Shown: positions 19,326-29,836 of the stretch, one piece after another
Position numbering within the stretch: the first letter of the stretch is position 1
Layout: each line of letters opens with the position of its first letter
Assembly: GCF_000384155.1 (NCBI RefSeq)
Contig: NZ_KB913031.1
Span: 1,302,001-1,366,000 of the forward strand
Origin: Methylophilus sp. 42
GTDB taxonomy: Bacteria > Pseudomonadota > Gammaproteobacteria > Burkholderiales > Methylophilaceae
Length of the DNA: 64,000 nucleotides
Direction of reading: 5' to 3'
Translations under genes and position numbers: made by a program
The notes under the pieces: model-generated
Databases searched by the model: none
What the model saw: the letters and a program-made list of their open reading frames with translations, nothing else
What the model was told of the DNA's origin: nothing

Positions 19326-19760
19326 CTATTTCAAATGCAGTTTGTCGGCCTGTTTGACAAAGCTATCCACAAAGGTATTGGCAATGTGGCTAAATACAGG
19401 CGCGATAATGCGTTCGACCAGGCTGTTGGCAAACACATATTCCAGTTTGAATTCAATTTTGCAGGCATCTTCCCGCAGGGCGATAAAGTGCCAGTGGCCG
19501 GTGAGGTGCTTGAACGGGCCATCGACCAGGGTGATATCCATATGGTGAGGCGCTTGTTTGTGGTTGCGCGTAGTGAAGTGTTGCTGAATGCCATGGTAGC
19601 GAATATGAATCGTCGCTTGCGTCACCAGCTCTGTGCGCTCTATGAGTTCACTGCCGCCACACCAGGGCAAAAATTGCGGATAATCCTCCACTGCATCCAC
19701 CAATTGAAACATGGCGGCACAAGAGTGCATGACTAAAACGGTTTTTTCTACTTGCGCCAT
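19326..19760 (-). CDS. ratA: RatA-type START/polyketide-cyclase-like protein
   Basis: This 144-residue protein is of the COQ10/START (SRPBCC) type. It reads MAQVEKTVLVMHSCAAMFQL, then VDAVEDYPQFLPWCGGSELIE, and closes with a long C-terminal helix after FSHIANTFVDSFVKQAD. In E. coli the homologue was described as a toxin blocking 70S ribosome assembly; other members act as ubiquinone-binding chaperones. Which applies here is unknown. It is divergent from smpB and coupled to rnfH. Confidence 0.88.
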   Translation of the reverse strand: MAQVEKTVLVMHSCAAMFQLVDAVEDYPQFLPWCGGSELIERTELVTQATIHIRYHGIQQHFTTRNHKQAPHHMDITLVDGPFKHLTGHWHFIALREDACKIEFKLEYVFANSLVERIIAPVFSHIANTFVDSFVKQADKLHLK

Positions 19761-19852
19761 TGAGTTAAGCCATTTCAGCGATGGTTCCAGAACGGAATTG
19801 GGTTTTGAGTTAAAATGCTATTTTAAGTGATTTAAGTCTGCACACCAGCGTT

Positions 19853-20308
19853 ATGAGCATCGCGCAAAACAAAAAAGCGTTTTTTGACTACTTTATCGAA
19901 GAAAAATACGAAGCCGGCCTTGTGCTTGAAGGCTGGGAAGTCAAAGCCATACGCGATAACCGTACCAACCTCAAAGAGGCTTACGTGGTGGTCATGCGCG
20001 GCGAGTTGTACCTGATTGGCTGCCATGTGACGCCGCTGGGTGCTGCCTCCACCCATATCCGTCCTGATGCTATCCGTACACGTAAATTGTTGTTGCACCG
20101 CGAAGAAATTGACAAGCTGATTGGCAAGGTTGAGCGCGCCGGTTACACCATTGTGCCGCTGGACATGCACTTTACACGTGGCCGCATCAAGATCCAGATT
20201 GGCCTGGCCAAGGGTAAAAAACAGCACGACAAGCGCGATACTGAAAAAGAACGTGACTGGAAGCGTGAGCAGAATCAGCTGTTAAAAAACAAGCAACGCA
20301 GTCGTTAA
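19853..20308 (+). CDS. smpB: SsrA-binding protein SmpB
   Basis: SmpB carries tmRNA to stalled ribosomes for trans-translation. The 151-residue protein shows the family order: [29 protein letters not shown], the GCHVTPL region, and the basic C-terminal tail beginning [20 protein letters not shown], which mimics the codon-anticodon helix. The length is normal. The tmRNA gene itself is not adjacent. A terminator hairpin follows at 20331. Confidence 0.97.
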   Translation: MSIAQNKKAFFDYFIEEKYEAGLVLEGWEVKAIRDNRTNLKEAYVVVMRGELYLIGCHVTPLGAASTHIRPDAIRTRKLLLHREEIDKLIGKVERAGYTIVPLDMHFTRGRIKIQIGLAKGKKQHDKRDTEKERDWKREQNQLLKNKQRSR

Positions 20309-20330
20309 ACCCAGGTCAGTCCCTGTTATT

Positions 20331-20356
20331 CGCACCATCATTCATGGTGCGTTTTC
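20331..20356 (+). terminator. Terminator of smpB
   Basis: An 8-bp stem CGCACCAT / ATGGTGCG with a 5-base loop followed by TTTTCATTTT, 22 bases after the smpB stop. Confidence 0.75.
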
Positions 20357-20621
20357 ATTTTATTCTCTACGGACTTTTCCCTGCACTTGTCCGTTCGTGC
20401 TGATGCGTGCGTTTTCAACTTTTTTGTATTTGCTCTCCATCCATTTTCAATGAATGGAATTTTTCACTTGCAAACTTAAATGTTAATTTTTATTAATAAA
20501 AGTTGTTTTAATGTAATTAAATTGTGTTAATCTAAATTGGTTGGTGCCGCTTTGAGTGGAGGAGATTCACTTGTTTTAAGGCCCAACTATTTTCATTAAC
20601 AATTTAAATAAGGAAGAAGTT
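20357..20621 (+). promoter_or_regulatory. AT-rich leader/promoter region of the double-glycine peptide gene
   Basis: About 265 bases without a gene. The second half is very AT-rich (20450-20610) and must contain the promoter of the small peptide gene. TTGCAA and TATTAA 17 bases apart near 20468-20496 are possible -35/-10 boxes but weak. A strong ribosome site (AAGGAAG) closes the region 6-7 bases before the ATG. Confidence 0.4.
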
Positions 20622-20822
20622 ATGCGTGAATTAACAATGACTGAAGTTGAAGTGGTTTCTGGTGGTTTTTCCATTATTCCTGAGTATCCAACATCCTTGG
20701 GTCTGGTAGGCGGTATCGCTACTATCCTGACTGGCGCTGGTTACATCATTGCCGTTGCCGGTACTAACCTGGCACTGGGCTTGAACGAAGCATTGGGCAT
20801 TGCGACACCACGTCCATTCTAA
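20622..20822 (+). CDS. Bacteriocin-like peptide with double-glycine leader (66 aa)
   Basis: The N-terminus MRELTMTEVEVVSGG matches the double-glycine leader of class II bacteriocins and microcins (ELTxxExxxVSGG), with cleavage expected after Gly15. The predicted 51-residue mature peptide is hydrophobic and rich in Gly and Ala (LGLVGGIATILTGAGYIIAV), has no Cys, and ends PRPF. A strong ribosome site and a strong terminator frame the gene as its own transcript. No C39-peptidase ABC exporter, immunity gene or second peptide is in the window. It could be an antibacterial peptide, a signal, or another cargo of such an exporter. Confidence 0.75.
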   Translation: MRELTMTEVEVVSGGFSIIPEYPTSLGLVGGIATILTGAGYIIAVAGTNLALGLNEALGIATPRPF

Positions 20823-20840
20823 ATTTAAGCTGTAAAAGAG

Positions 20841-20876
20841 AGCGCCATTGCATCTGATGTAATGGCGCTTTTTTTA
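20841..20876 (+). terminator. Terminator of the double-glycine peptide gene
   Basis: AGCGCCATT pairs with AATGGCGCT, and the stem can extend inwards to 14 pairs with one G-U. A run of seven Ts follows. It starts 18 bases after the peptide stop codon. Confidence 0.9.
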
Positions 20877-20962
20877 TTGCTGTGAGTGTGCTTCAGAATT
20901 GCTGGTAAATGCGTTGCGTTTGTGCGCTGCGGTAGGGTTTTTGCGATAGTGCTTTAGGGCCA

Positions 20963-20990
20963 TTGCCCTTTAAATATCCTCCACTATAAT
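20963..20990 (+). promoter_or_regulatory. Sigma-70 promoter of the PEP-CTERM-like gene
   Basis: TTGCCC (20963-20968) and a perfect TATAAT (20985-20990) are 16 bases apart. Transcription would start near 20997, inside the inverted repeat that follows. Confidence 0.65.
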
Positions 20991-20995
20991 TCGCA

Positions 20996-21017
20996 AATCG
21001 TTATCACGGTAACGATT
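20996..21017 (+). promoter_or_regulatory. Operator-like inverted repeat at the transcription start
   Basis: AATCGTTA and TAACGATT form perfect 8-bp arms around a 6-base spacer. Its position at +1 of the predicted promoter is typical of a repressor operator. The regulator is unknown. Confidence 0.5.
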
Positions 21018-21054
21018 AATTCAAATAAAAAACTTGCATGAGAGGAACGCTCAC

Positions 21055-21621
21055 GTGGCTATCAATAAAACAATCAAAACGCTTTTTCTAGGCTTGAGCC
21101 TCAGCCTGGCCAGCCTCGGTACGCAGGCCGCAGTGATGACCGTCAACTTTAACTACACTGGTTCGACCTTGTTTAACCTGGCAGGTAACTTTAGCTACGA
21201 TGCGGCTACCGCCGGTACCATGGTGGATAAGACTGAGTTACTCAGTTTTAAGTATGATGTGTTTGCCAAAGCGGATCCTGCGACGCCGCTTTTCGGTTAT
21301 GTGCTGTCTGATTTGCAATCGCGGGTCGACTTCATTTTTAACTTTGATACCGTCAATCAACAGTTGACCAATACCCGTGCAGCACCTCAGCGCTGGCAGA
21401 TTGGTTCTTTTGGCTTTGCGACAAACGCGGGGCGGGACAACAGCCTGGTCGGGCAGGCGACTATTAGGGATGGTACCGACATAGATACGGTAGTTGCTGC
21501 AAATTTTGCATCTGCGATGAAATATCATGTGAGTACCGTGTCCGAGCCTGAAAGTAGTGGCCTGATACTGGTGGGCCTGGGCTTGATGGGTGCCGTGCTG
21601 CGCCGTCGCCAGCTGGTTTAA
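21055..21621 (+). CDS. PEP-CTERM-like secreted protein (188 aa)
   Basis: The protein begins with a signal peptide (TLFLGLSLSLASLGTQAA). The C-terminus shows the sorting tripartite: VSEPESSG, a hydrophobic helix (LILVGLGLMGAVL) and RRRQLV. This is a slightly degenerate PEP-CTERM tail (SEPES for VPEPS), which is processed by an EpsH/XrtA-type exosortase in exopolysaccharide-producing bacteria. The middle is beta-rich with no recognised domain. GTG 21055 is chosen because an AGAGGA site lies 8 bases upstream; the frame can extend only to a TTG at 21034. The exosortase is not in the window. Confidence 0.78.
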   Translation: MAINKTIKTLFLGLSLSLASLGTQAAVMTVNFNYTGSTLFNLAGNFSYDAATAGTMVDKTELLSFKYDVFAKADPATPLFGYVLSDLQSRVDFIFNFDTVNQQLTNTRAAPQRWQIGSFGFATNAGRDNSLVGQATIRDGTDIDTVVAANFASAMKYHVSTVSEPESSGLILVGLGLMGAVLRRRQLV

Positions 21622-21643
21622 TCACCCAGCGTGACGGCAATCT

Positions 21644-21671
21644 AAAAAACCTCACCGCGGTGAGGTTTTTT
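21644..21671. terminator. Bidirectional terminator between PEP-CTERM-like gene and nnrD
   Basis: A perfect 28-base palindrome (AAAAAACCTCACC, then GC, then the inverse ending in T6), placed between two convergent genes. Confidence 0.9.
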
Positions 21672-21688
21672 GTTGGCAACATTAAAGA

Positions 21689-22543
21689 CTAATTGGCTGC
21701 AGGCGTGGCCATGGCACTGCGTAGTGCGGCCGGAATGAGATCCGGCAGATCATCAGCAATTAAGCCTACACCAAACAGGCTGGCCGCTGCGCCATGTAGC
21801 CAGGTGGCAGCGGCACAGGCTTCAAAGGCGGGCATGCTTTGCGCCAGCAGGCTCGTGATCATGCCTGCCAGCACATCCCCTGCGCCAGCGGTGGCCAGGG
21901 TGGCTGGGGCGTTGTCATTGACGATTAGTCTGCCATCCGGGTTGGCAATAATCGTGTGGGCGCCTTTGAGGAGCACGATGGCCTGGCTGAGTCGGGCGGC
22001 TTCCTGTGCTTGTTTGAGGCGGGTGGGTAGTGATTCATCTGGCCGTTGGCCAAATAGCCGCGAGAATTCACCATCATGCGGAGTCAGCACGCAAGTAGAT
22101 TGGATGTTATTTTTGAGTAGATCAAGCTGGCCATTGAGGCCGCTAATAGCATCTGCATCTATCACTACCGGTTTGCCACTGGCCAGCATGTTGAGGGTTG
22201 TTGCCAGTGTTTGTTCGCTTACGCCAGCACCGGGGCCAATCAGGCAGGCGCTGACGCGCTGGTCTGCAATCAGCGCGTAGAGTTCATCTGGCTGGGTGTA
22301 GGGTTTGACCATAATGCTAAGGCATTGGCTGGCATATATAGGCAAGGCGCTGTCGGGCACGGCAATGGCGGTCATACCTGCGCCTGCGCGTGCTGCAGCC
22401 AGTGCGGCCAGCCTGGCTGCACCCGTGACTGGATAACCGCCTTGAATCAGGACATAGCCGCGATTGTATTTGTGGCTACGGGCATCCGGCTGGGGGAGTA
22501 AGTGTTGCCAATGTGCTGGCGTGTTGAGTAGAGGGTCGGGCAT
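21689..22543 (-). CDS. nnrD: ADP-dependent NAD(P)H-hydrate dehydratase
   Basis: This is the YjeF C-terminal (ribokinase-like) domain as a stand-alone protein of 284 residues. It dehydrates the S form of damaged NAD(P)HX back to NAD(P)H using ADP. Signatures are GYVLIQGGYPVTGAARLAA, LIGPGAGVS, LTPHDGEFSRLFG and NDNAPATLATAGAGDVLAGM. The epimerase (YjeF N-terminal) domain is absent, so it must be encoded elsewhere. The frame extends to 22609, but that start would overlap the pyrG promoter. MPDPLLNTPAHW at 22543 is preferred, though no clear ribosome site supports either. Confidence 0.9.
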   Translation of the reverse strand: MPDPLLNTPAHWQHLLPQPDARSHKYNRGYVLIQGGYPVTGAARLAALAAARAGAGMTAIAVPDSALPIYASQCLSIMVKPYTQPDELYALIADQRVSACLIGPGAGVSEQTLATTLNMLASGKPVVIDADAISGLNGQLDLLKNNIQSTCVLTPHDGEFSRLFGQRPDESLPTRLKQAQEAARLSQAIVLLKGAHTIIANPDGRLIVNDNAPATLATAGAGDVLAGMITSLLAQSMPAFEACAAATWLHGAAASLFGVGLIADDLPDLIPAALRSAMATPAAN

Positions 22544-22608
22544 GGATGAATTGTATGCTTGTGATGTCAGATTGGCGAGTCCACGCAAGATTTTATCCCT
22601 CGTGTTCA

Positions 22609-22637
22609 TTGTCGGCGAAGGGGCTTTACGGTAAAAT
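22609..22637 (+). promoter_or_regulatory. Sigma-70 promoter of the pyrG operon
   Basis: TTGTCG (22609-22614) and TAAAAT (22632-22637) are 17 bases apart, giving a start near 22644 and a leader of about 30 bases before pyrG. Confidence 0.6.
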
Positions 22638-22653
22638 GTTCTCCCGTCTGTAA

Positions 22654-24309
<1,656 letters not shown>

Positions 24310-24318
24310 GGAATTCTC

Positions 24319-25158
24319 ATGAAGTTATGTGGTTTTGACGTTGGCATTGAACATCCGCTGTTTTTGATCGCGGGTCCTTGCGTCATTGAATCCAAACAAA
24401 TGGCGATTGATACCGCTGGCCAGTTAAAAGAAATGGCCGCGCGTATTGGCGTGCCGTTTATTTACAAATCGTCTTACGATAAAGCCAACCGTAGTTCCAC
24501 CAAAACCTTTAGAGGGTTTGGCTTGGAAGAGGGCCTGAAGATTCTGGACGAAGTGCGTGCCCAGATCGGCGTGCCGATTTTGACTGATGTGCATACTGAA
24601 GAACAGGTGCCGCATGTGGCAGCAGTGGTCGATGTGTTACAAACACCGGCTTTTCTGTGCCGCCAGACCGACTTTATCGTGGCTTGTGCCCAGTCCGGCA
24701 AGCCGGTGAATATCAAAAAAGGCCAGTTTTTGGCGCCTGGTGATATGAAACAGGTGGTTAACAAGGCGAAAGAAGCCAACGGCGGTATCGACAACATTAT
24801 GGTCTGCGAGCGCGGCGCTTCTTTTGGCTATAACACGCTGGTGTCAGACATGCGTGGCCTGGCCATTATGCGTGAAACCCATTGCCCGGTGGTGTTTGAT
24901 GCCACACACTCGGTACAACAACCTGGAGGGCAAGGCGATAAGAGCGGCGGTCAACGTGAGTTTGTGCCGGTGCTGGCACGCGCAGCGGTGGCCAGCGGAA
25001 TCGCCGGTGTGTTTATGGAAACGCATCCGGACCCAAGCAAAGCCTTGTCAGACGGACCGAACGCCTGGCCTTTGGGCAAAATGGAAGATTTATTGCATCT
25101 GCTGGTCGATCTCGACAGACTGGTGAAAAAAGCCGGTTTCGCAGAACAAACCCTATAA
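24319..25158 (+). CDS. kdsA: 3-deoxy-8-phosphooctulonate synthase
   Basis: KdsA condenses phosphoenolpyruvate with arabinose-5-phosphate to KDO-8-phosphate for the lipopolysaccharide inner core. The 279-residue sequence carries [22 protein letters not shown], the TDVHTEEQ region and [11 protein letters not shown] near residue 200, all diagnostic. The start has an AAGGAA site. It lies between pyrG and eno in the operon; the next enzyme, enolase, makes its co-substrate PEP. Confidence 0.98.
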   Translation: MKLCGFDVGIEHPLFLIAGPCVIESKQMAIDTAGQLKEMAARIGVPFIYKSSYDKANRSSTKTFRGFGLEEGLKILDEVRAQIGVPILTDVHTEEQVPHVAAVVDVLQTPAFLCRQTDFIVACAQSGKPVNIKKGQFLAPGDMKQVVNKAKEANGGIDNIMVCERGASFGYNTLVSDMRGLAIMRETHCPVVFDATHSVQQPGGQGDKSGGQREFVPVLARAAVASGIAGVFMETHPDPSKALSDGPNAWPLGKMEDLLHLLVDLDRLVKKAGFAEQTL

Positions 25159-25185
25159 TTTTTTGACATCTTAAGATAAGGATAA

Positions 25186-26475
<1,290 letters not shown>

Positions 26476-26507
26476 GCTGGGTGAAGTCAGGTCACTGATA
26501 GGTCAAC

Positions 26508-26897
26508 GTGCGTAAACTGACAGTCGTATTGGTGGTCCTGATTGCCCTGCTGCAATATCCATTGTGGCTGGGTAAAGGCAGCTGGTTGCGTGTCTGGCAG
26601 TATTCGCAGCAGATTGAGGCGCATGAAAAGCGTAATGAATATTACCGTCAGCGTAACGACACTTTGCGTGAAGAGGTGCGCGACCTGAAGCAAGGTCAAT
26701 CGGCGATTGAAGAGCGTGCGCGTAGCGAGCTGGGGCTGGTGAAGCAGGATGAGGTATTTTTCCAGGTGATCCAGAATAAGCAGTCTGTGACGAGCAAACC
26801 ACGCTCACCGCTGGAGGCGAAGCCAACTGCGGAAAAGCAGCTAGAGGCTAAACCGCTTGATGTGAAGCCAGTAGATGCTGACGTGAAAGCGGACTAA
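26508..26897 (+). CDS. ftsB: Cell division protein FtsB
   Basis: A bitopic inner membrane protein: short cytoplasmic N-terminus, transmembrane helix (LTVVLVVLIALLQYPLWLG) and a periplasmic coiled coil (about residues 30-75, QIEAHEKRNEYYRQRNDTLR). The E-x-x-AR-x-x-LG motif reads IEERARSELGLVKQDEVFFQV. FtsB joins FtsL and FtsQ to activate septal peptidoglycan synthesis. The Lys/Pro/Glu-rich tail after residue 95 is longer than in E. coli (129 versus about 103 residues). The start codon is GTG with an AGGT site. It is last in the pyrG operon. Confidence 0.93.
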   Translation: MRKLTVVLVVLIALLQYPLWLGKGSWLRVWQYSQQIEAHEKRNEYYRQRNDTLREEVRDLKQGQSAIEERARSELGLVKQDEVFFQVIQNKQSVTSKPRSPLEAKPTAEKQLEAKPLDVKPVDADVKAD

Positions 26898-26911
26898 TAC
26901 AGTTACTTCAT

Positions 26912-26938
26912 AAAAAAGGCGCCTGAGGCGCCTTTTTT
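26912..26938. terminator. Terminator after ftsB (also faces the lipoprotein gene)
   Basis: A 12-bp stem AAAAAAGGCGCC / GGCGCCTTTTTT with a TGA loop. It lies between convergent genes and can act on both strands. It is almost identical (25 of 27 bases) to the hairpin at 28218-28244. Confidence 0.92.
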
Positions 26939-26943
26939 GTTAT

Positions 26944-27534
26944 TTAAAATAGTGCTGGGTTATTTAATATCTCTTTTTTCAGTTTTTCCGATAAGTCACT
27001 GGTTGCACGACTGCCAGCTAAGCCAAGGTTCGTTTTGAACTCTGAGAATTCAGCATAGCCATTTCCATCAACTTTCAAGGTTTTGATTAGATTTCCCTTG
27101 GTGTCTGTGACATTGCAGGACAGCTCGACTCTGAAAAAAGTCGGCGGCCATGTAAAGGCAGAATCTGAACTGGAGGCCGTAGTAATCACCGGGGTATAAA
27201 TCAATTCGACCGCATTATCTCGAATGGCCTCTGAATCAGTCGCTGACTTGATCACGACTACATCTTGATACACTGCCCTTAATGCATCGCGTATGGCTTT
27301 TTCAGAGTCTTTGTAAGCGTAATAAGATACTTTATCGCCACCGCCGCCAGGAGTGGTCACCTGCGTATTTCTTTCAGTATCTGACAAAACATAAGCGACT
27401 TTCTTAGGCTTAAGATTGCTTTGAGGCCTGTCGGGTGTATGAGTAGGATTGATCGAAATGGGATGAGCGCATCCCGCTAATAACATCAAGCAGATAGAGA
27501 TGAGTCCCAGCTTTAAAGAAGAAGATTTTCGCAT
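26944..27534 (-). CDS. Hypothetical lipoprotein, 196 aa
   Basis: Not a family I can name. A lipoprotein signal peptide ends in the lipobox LLAGC (Cys22), so the protein is likely anchored to a membrane on the periplasmic side. The body includes KVAYVLSDTERNTQVTTPGGGGDKVSYYAYKDSEKAIRD (read in parts) and PPTFFRVELSCNVTDTKGN, the kind of beta-rich fold seen in lipoproteins that form complexes. It lies 9 bases behind a second lipoprotein gene and both seem to be one operon. Nearly identical terminators flank the pair. Confidence 0.72.
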   Translation of the reverse strand: MRKSSSLKLGLISICLMLLAGCAHPISINPTHTPDRPQSNLKPKKVAYVLSDTERNTQVTTPGGGGDKVSYYAYKDSEKAIRDALRAVYQDVVVIKSATDSEAIRDNAVELIYTPVITTASSSDSAFTWPPTFFRVELSCNVTDTKGNLIKTLKVDGNGYAEFSEFKTNLGLAGSRATSDLSEKLKKEILNNPALF

Positions 27535-27543
27535 TGGATTTCC

Positions 27544-28107
27544 CTATTTTTTAATGGCGTTTATAAATTCAGAATCGTTATAGACGTTTTTAAGAAATGT
27601 TCTGACCAAGTTAGGATATTCTCTTTGCCCAATACCTATCGCAACAGCGCCTGCAAATGAGGATTCAAATTGCGTGGTTGTGGAGTACACCTTGTCTAGT
27701 GTAACTGCCCCATTTTTTACAATGGTCAGGTTAACGCTTAATATCCCAGAGCCTTTGCTGATGCCTGAGATATCGATATCGTTTTTAAGTACTGTGGCAT
27801 TTAATTTTGTGTTCGAACTGGACTCAAGAATCCCGATTTCCTTCAGGTCTGAGCGAATCGCATTTTCCAGATAAGTCGAAAATACGCCTTCGGGCGCTTT
27901 CATTGAGCTGCCTCTTAAACTGATTTTATTGACTGTTGCATTGGGGTCATTAGGCTGGAAATTGCCAACCGATAGTTTTTCTAAATTCAGCTTCTTTAAA
28001 TGATCCAGTGTTTCATAATCCGGACTGTAATTGGGCGCTTGTAAGCTCGCGCAGCCAGGAAGTAGGGCCATTAACATGGCAAGGAAAAGGAATTTTTGTT
28101 TTTTCAT
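27544..28107 (-). CDS. Hypothetical lipoprotein, 187 aa
   Basis: The protein starts MKKQKFLFLAMLMALLPGCA, a lipoprotein signal peptide with lipobox LLPGC (Cys19). The remainder contains VFSTYLENAIRSDLKEIGIL and LSVNLTIVKNGAVTLDKVYS, reminiscent of periplasmic lipoproteins with a variable-lipoprotein-type beta/alpha fold. No specific family is recognised. It is first in a two-gene operon with the 196-residue lipoprotein. A 14-bp inverted repeat stands 21 bases upstream of the start. Confidence 0.72.
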   Translation of the reverse strand: MKKQKFLFLAMLMALLPGCASLQAPNYSPDYETLDHLKKLNLEKLSVGNFQPNDPNATVNKISLRGSSMKAPEGVFSTYLENAIRSDLKEIGILESSSNTKLNATVLKNDIDISGISKGSGILSVNLTIVKNGAVTLDKVYSTTTQFESSFAGAVAIGIGQREYPNLVRTFLKNVYNDSEFINAIKK

Positions 28108-28127
28108 TATTATCTCGCTTAATGTTG

Positions 28128-28159
28128 GATTTTATGGCGAATTGGTTCGCCATAAAATC
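28128..28159 (-). promoter_or_regulatory. 14-bp inverted repeat upstream of the lipoprotein pair
   Basis: GATTTTATGGCGAA and TTCGCCATAAAATC are perfect inverse arms around TTGG, ending 20 bases before the lipoprotein start. It could be an operator or a leader hairpin; there is no gene ending here that would need a terminator on this strand except ygfZ transcription in the same direction. Confidence 0.5.
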
Positions 28160-28217
28160 TTAACTTAAAAAGACAAATAGTAAGATGGATTTATATAAAT
28201 AACTTACTGATCCAAAT

Positions 28218-28244
28218 AAAAAAGGCGCCTAAAGCGCCTTTTTT
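28218..28244 (-). terminator. Terminator of ygfZ
   Basis: An 11-bp stem AAAAAAGGCGC / GCGCCTTTTTT with a 5-base loop, 14 bases after the ygfZ stop. It is a near copy of the terminator at 26912-26938. Confidence 0.9.
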
Positions 28245-28258
28245 ATTGCTGAAACTTG

Positions 28259-29260
28259 TTACGGCAGGACATAAGGTAATTCTTTAAAGTCTAGCGTCTG
28301 GCCTTGCCAATTGATGGCACCAGCTTCTTTGGCTTCCAGTCGGCATTCGGCCAATACCCACCAGCCATTGTTGGCAGTTGGTGCTACGCGTACCAGTTGC
28401 CCGGCTTCCTGCTGCTGGGCATCATGTAATACATCACCAGCGTGTGGCGCTTGCCCGCCTGTGAGTTGTGCCAGTAGTGTGCGACGTTTGACCTTGCCCA
28501 GATAGTGCGTGCGCGCTACGATTTCCTGGCCGGTATAGCAGCCTTTTTTAAAGTTGATGCCATTGAGCGCATCCAGATTCACCATTTGCGGTACAAATTG
28601 CTCTTTGGTTGCTGCATACACTTGTGGAATACCTGCCTGGATTTCCAGCGCTTCCCACTGCGAGGTGCTGCTTGGTGTGAAGGTGGCAGACAGTGATTGC
28701 CAACTGGTTGGTGCCTGCTCGCCAGCAACGACTAATAAAGCACGTTGTTGCGCGCCTGCATCGGTCAGACGTATCAGCGTGCCGTGAAGCGTCTGCGCTT
28801 GTTGGTATGGCGTGACAGGTAACGCTTCAATGGTTGCCGCCAGTGTGTCACTGGCCAGTCCTAAAGACACGCGTCGCTCACTGGCATCTTCCACCAGCAC
28901 TTTGCTACGCAGCACGTACATGCGCAAGCGTTTGACCAAATCAGGGATCAAGTCACGCGGGCATTGCAGGTAAATGACGTCATCTATCGTGAAACTGAAG
29001 AACAGTGCCAGTAAACGGCCTTTAGGCGTGCAGTAACCATTGAATTGCGCGCCTTGGGCTAGCAGTTTAATATCGTTAGTCACTTGCCCTTGCAAAAAGG
29101 TCTGGTTGTCTGCGCCACTGATGGCAATCAGCCCCTGGCTTGAGAGGTCAAACAATTGTGCACTGGCGCCGGTGTCTGTGAATGCGGCTTCGCCCAGGGC
29201 ATTGAATTGCGCGCCTTGTGAGGTCAAAAAAGATTGCCAGGCGTTTGCTGGGCTGGACAT
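28259..29260 (-). CDS. ygfZ: Folate-binding protein YgfZ (Fe-S cluster maintenance)
   Basis: YgfZ is a tetrahydrofolate-dependent protein related to the glycine cleavage T-protein. It helps to assemble or repair certain Fe-S enzymes. The 333-residue sequence has the diagnostic motif KKGCYTGQEIVARTHY with the conserved Cys near residue 239, and an N-terminal IAISGADNQTFLQGQVTNDI. Length and order match the family. It is divergent from the ygfX-like gene, as in several proteobacteria where these genes are neighbours. Confidence 0.94.
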   Translation of the reverse strand: MSSPANAWQSFLTSQGAQFNALGEAAFTDTGASAQLFDLSSQGLIAISGADNQTFLQGQVTNDIKLLAQGAQFNGYCTPKGRLLALFFSFTIDDVIYLQCPRDLIPDLVKRLRMYVLRSKVLVEDASERRVSLGLASDTLAATIEALPVTPYQQAQTLHGTLIRLTDAGAQQRALLVVAGEQAPTSWQSLSATFTPSSTSQWEALEIQAGIPQVYAATKEQFVPQMVNLDALNGINFKKGCYTGQEIVARTHYLGKVKRRTLLAQLTGGQAPHAGDVLHDAQQQEAGQLVRVAPTANNGWWVLAECRLEAKEAGAINWQGQTLDFKELPYVLP

Positions 29261-29308
29261 AAAAAGGGGTTCCTTCCGGGGCAGGACATGCTTGTATGGG
29301 CTGCCCGT

Positions 29309-29815
29309 ATGATTGCGATGAAAAAAGCTATTCTATCAAGTGAAATCGGTCTGCGCCTCAGACCCTCTAAATTTTTATGGGGGTGGGGATGGCTTTTTTC
29401 AATGCTGGTGGTGTTTAGCCTTGTCTATAGCCTGCCATTGCGATGGGCTGCGTTGGCTGTATTGGTCTATATGTTGGTCTGTGTTTGGCAATGGAGGCAG
29501 TTACCCGCGACGCGCTGGCCATGGAGTGTGCAGTCATTAAGAGTCGATGTGTTTGGGCAGATGGCTTTGACGGATAAGCGTGGCCAGACCTGGTCGTTTG
29601 CCGTGTTGCCTGACTCGGTAGTACATCCGGCTTGTATCGTTTTACATCTCACGGCCTTAGTGCCGCAAGAAAACGAGCGTGTCTTGGTTAAAACACCTTC
29701 AGCGCCGATGACGCGCTTGCTTAGGCCTAAACGTTTGTTAATCCTGCCCGATCAGGCAGACACGCAAGCTTTGCAGGCCTTGCGTGTCTGGTTAAAGTGG
29801 GGGTTACGCGAATAA
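29309..29815 (+). CDS. YgfX/CptA-like membrane protein
   Basis: A 168-residue protein with two close transmembrane helices (about residues 24-58: WGWLFSMLVVFSLVYSL and WAALAVLVYMLVCVW) and a cytoplasmic tail. The pattern IGLRLRPSKFLW, the double helix and the LRVDVFGQMALTDKRGQTW region fit the YgfX/CptA family. In E. coli that family is paired with SdhE and was described as affecting MreB/FtsZ. No sdhE is adjacent here; the ygfZ neighbour is typical. The start is uncertain: ATG at 29288, 29309 and 29318 are all in frame and none has a convincing ribosome site. Confidence 0.65.
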   Translation: MIAMKKAILSSEIGLRLRPSKFLWGWGWLFSMLVVFSLVYSLPLRWAALAVLVYMLVCVWQWRQLPATRWPWSVQSLRVDVFGQMALTDKRGQTWSFAVLPDSVVHPACIVLHLTALVPQENERVLVKTPSAPMTRLLRPKRLLILPDQADTQALQALRVWLKWGLRE

Positions 29816-29836
29816 TCGCTGGGTTAATTGAGCGAA

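Noticed and set aside
20309-20621. tmRNA gene next to smpB
   Set aside because: The interval has a terminator and AT-rich DNA, but no tRNA-like ends or tag reading frame.
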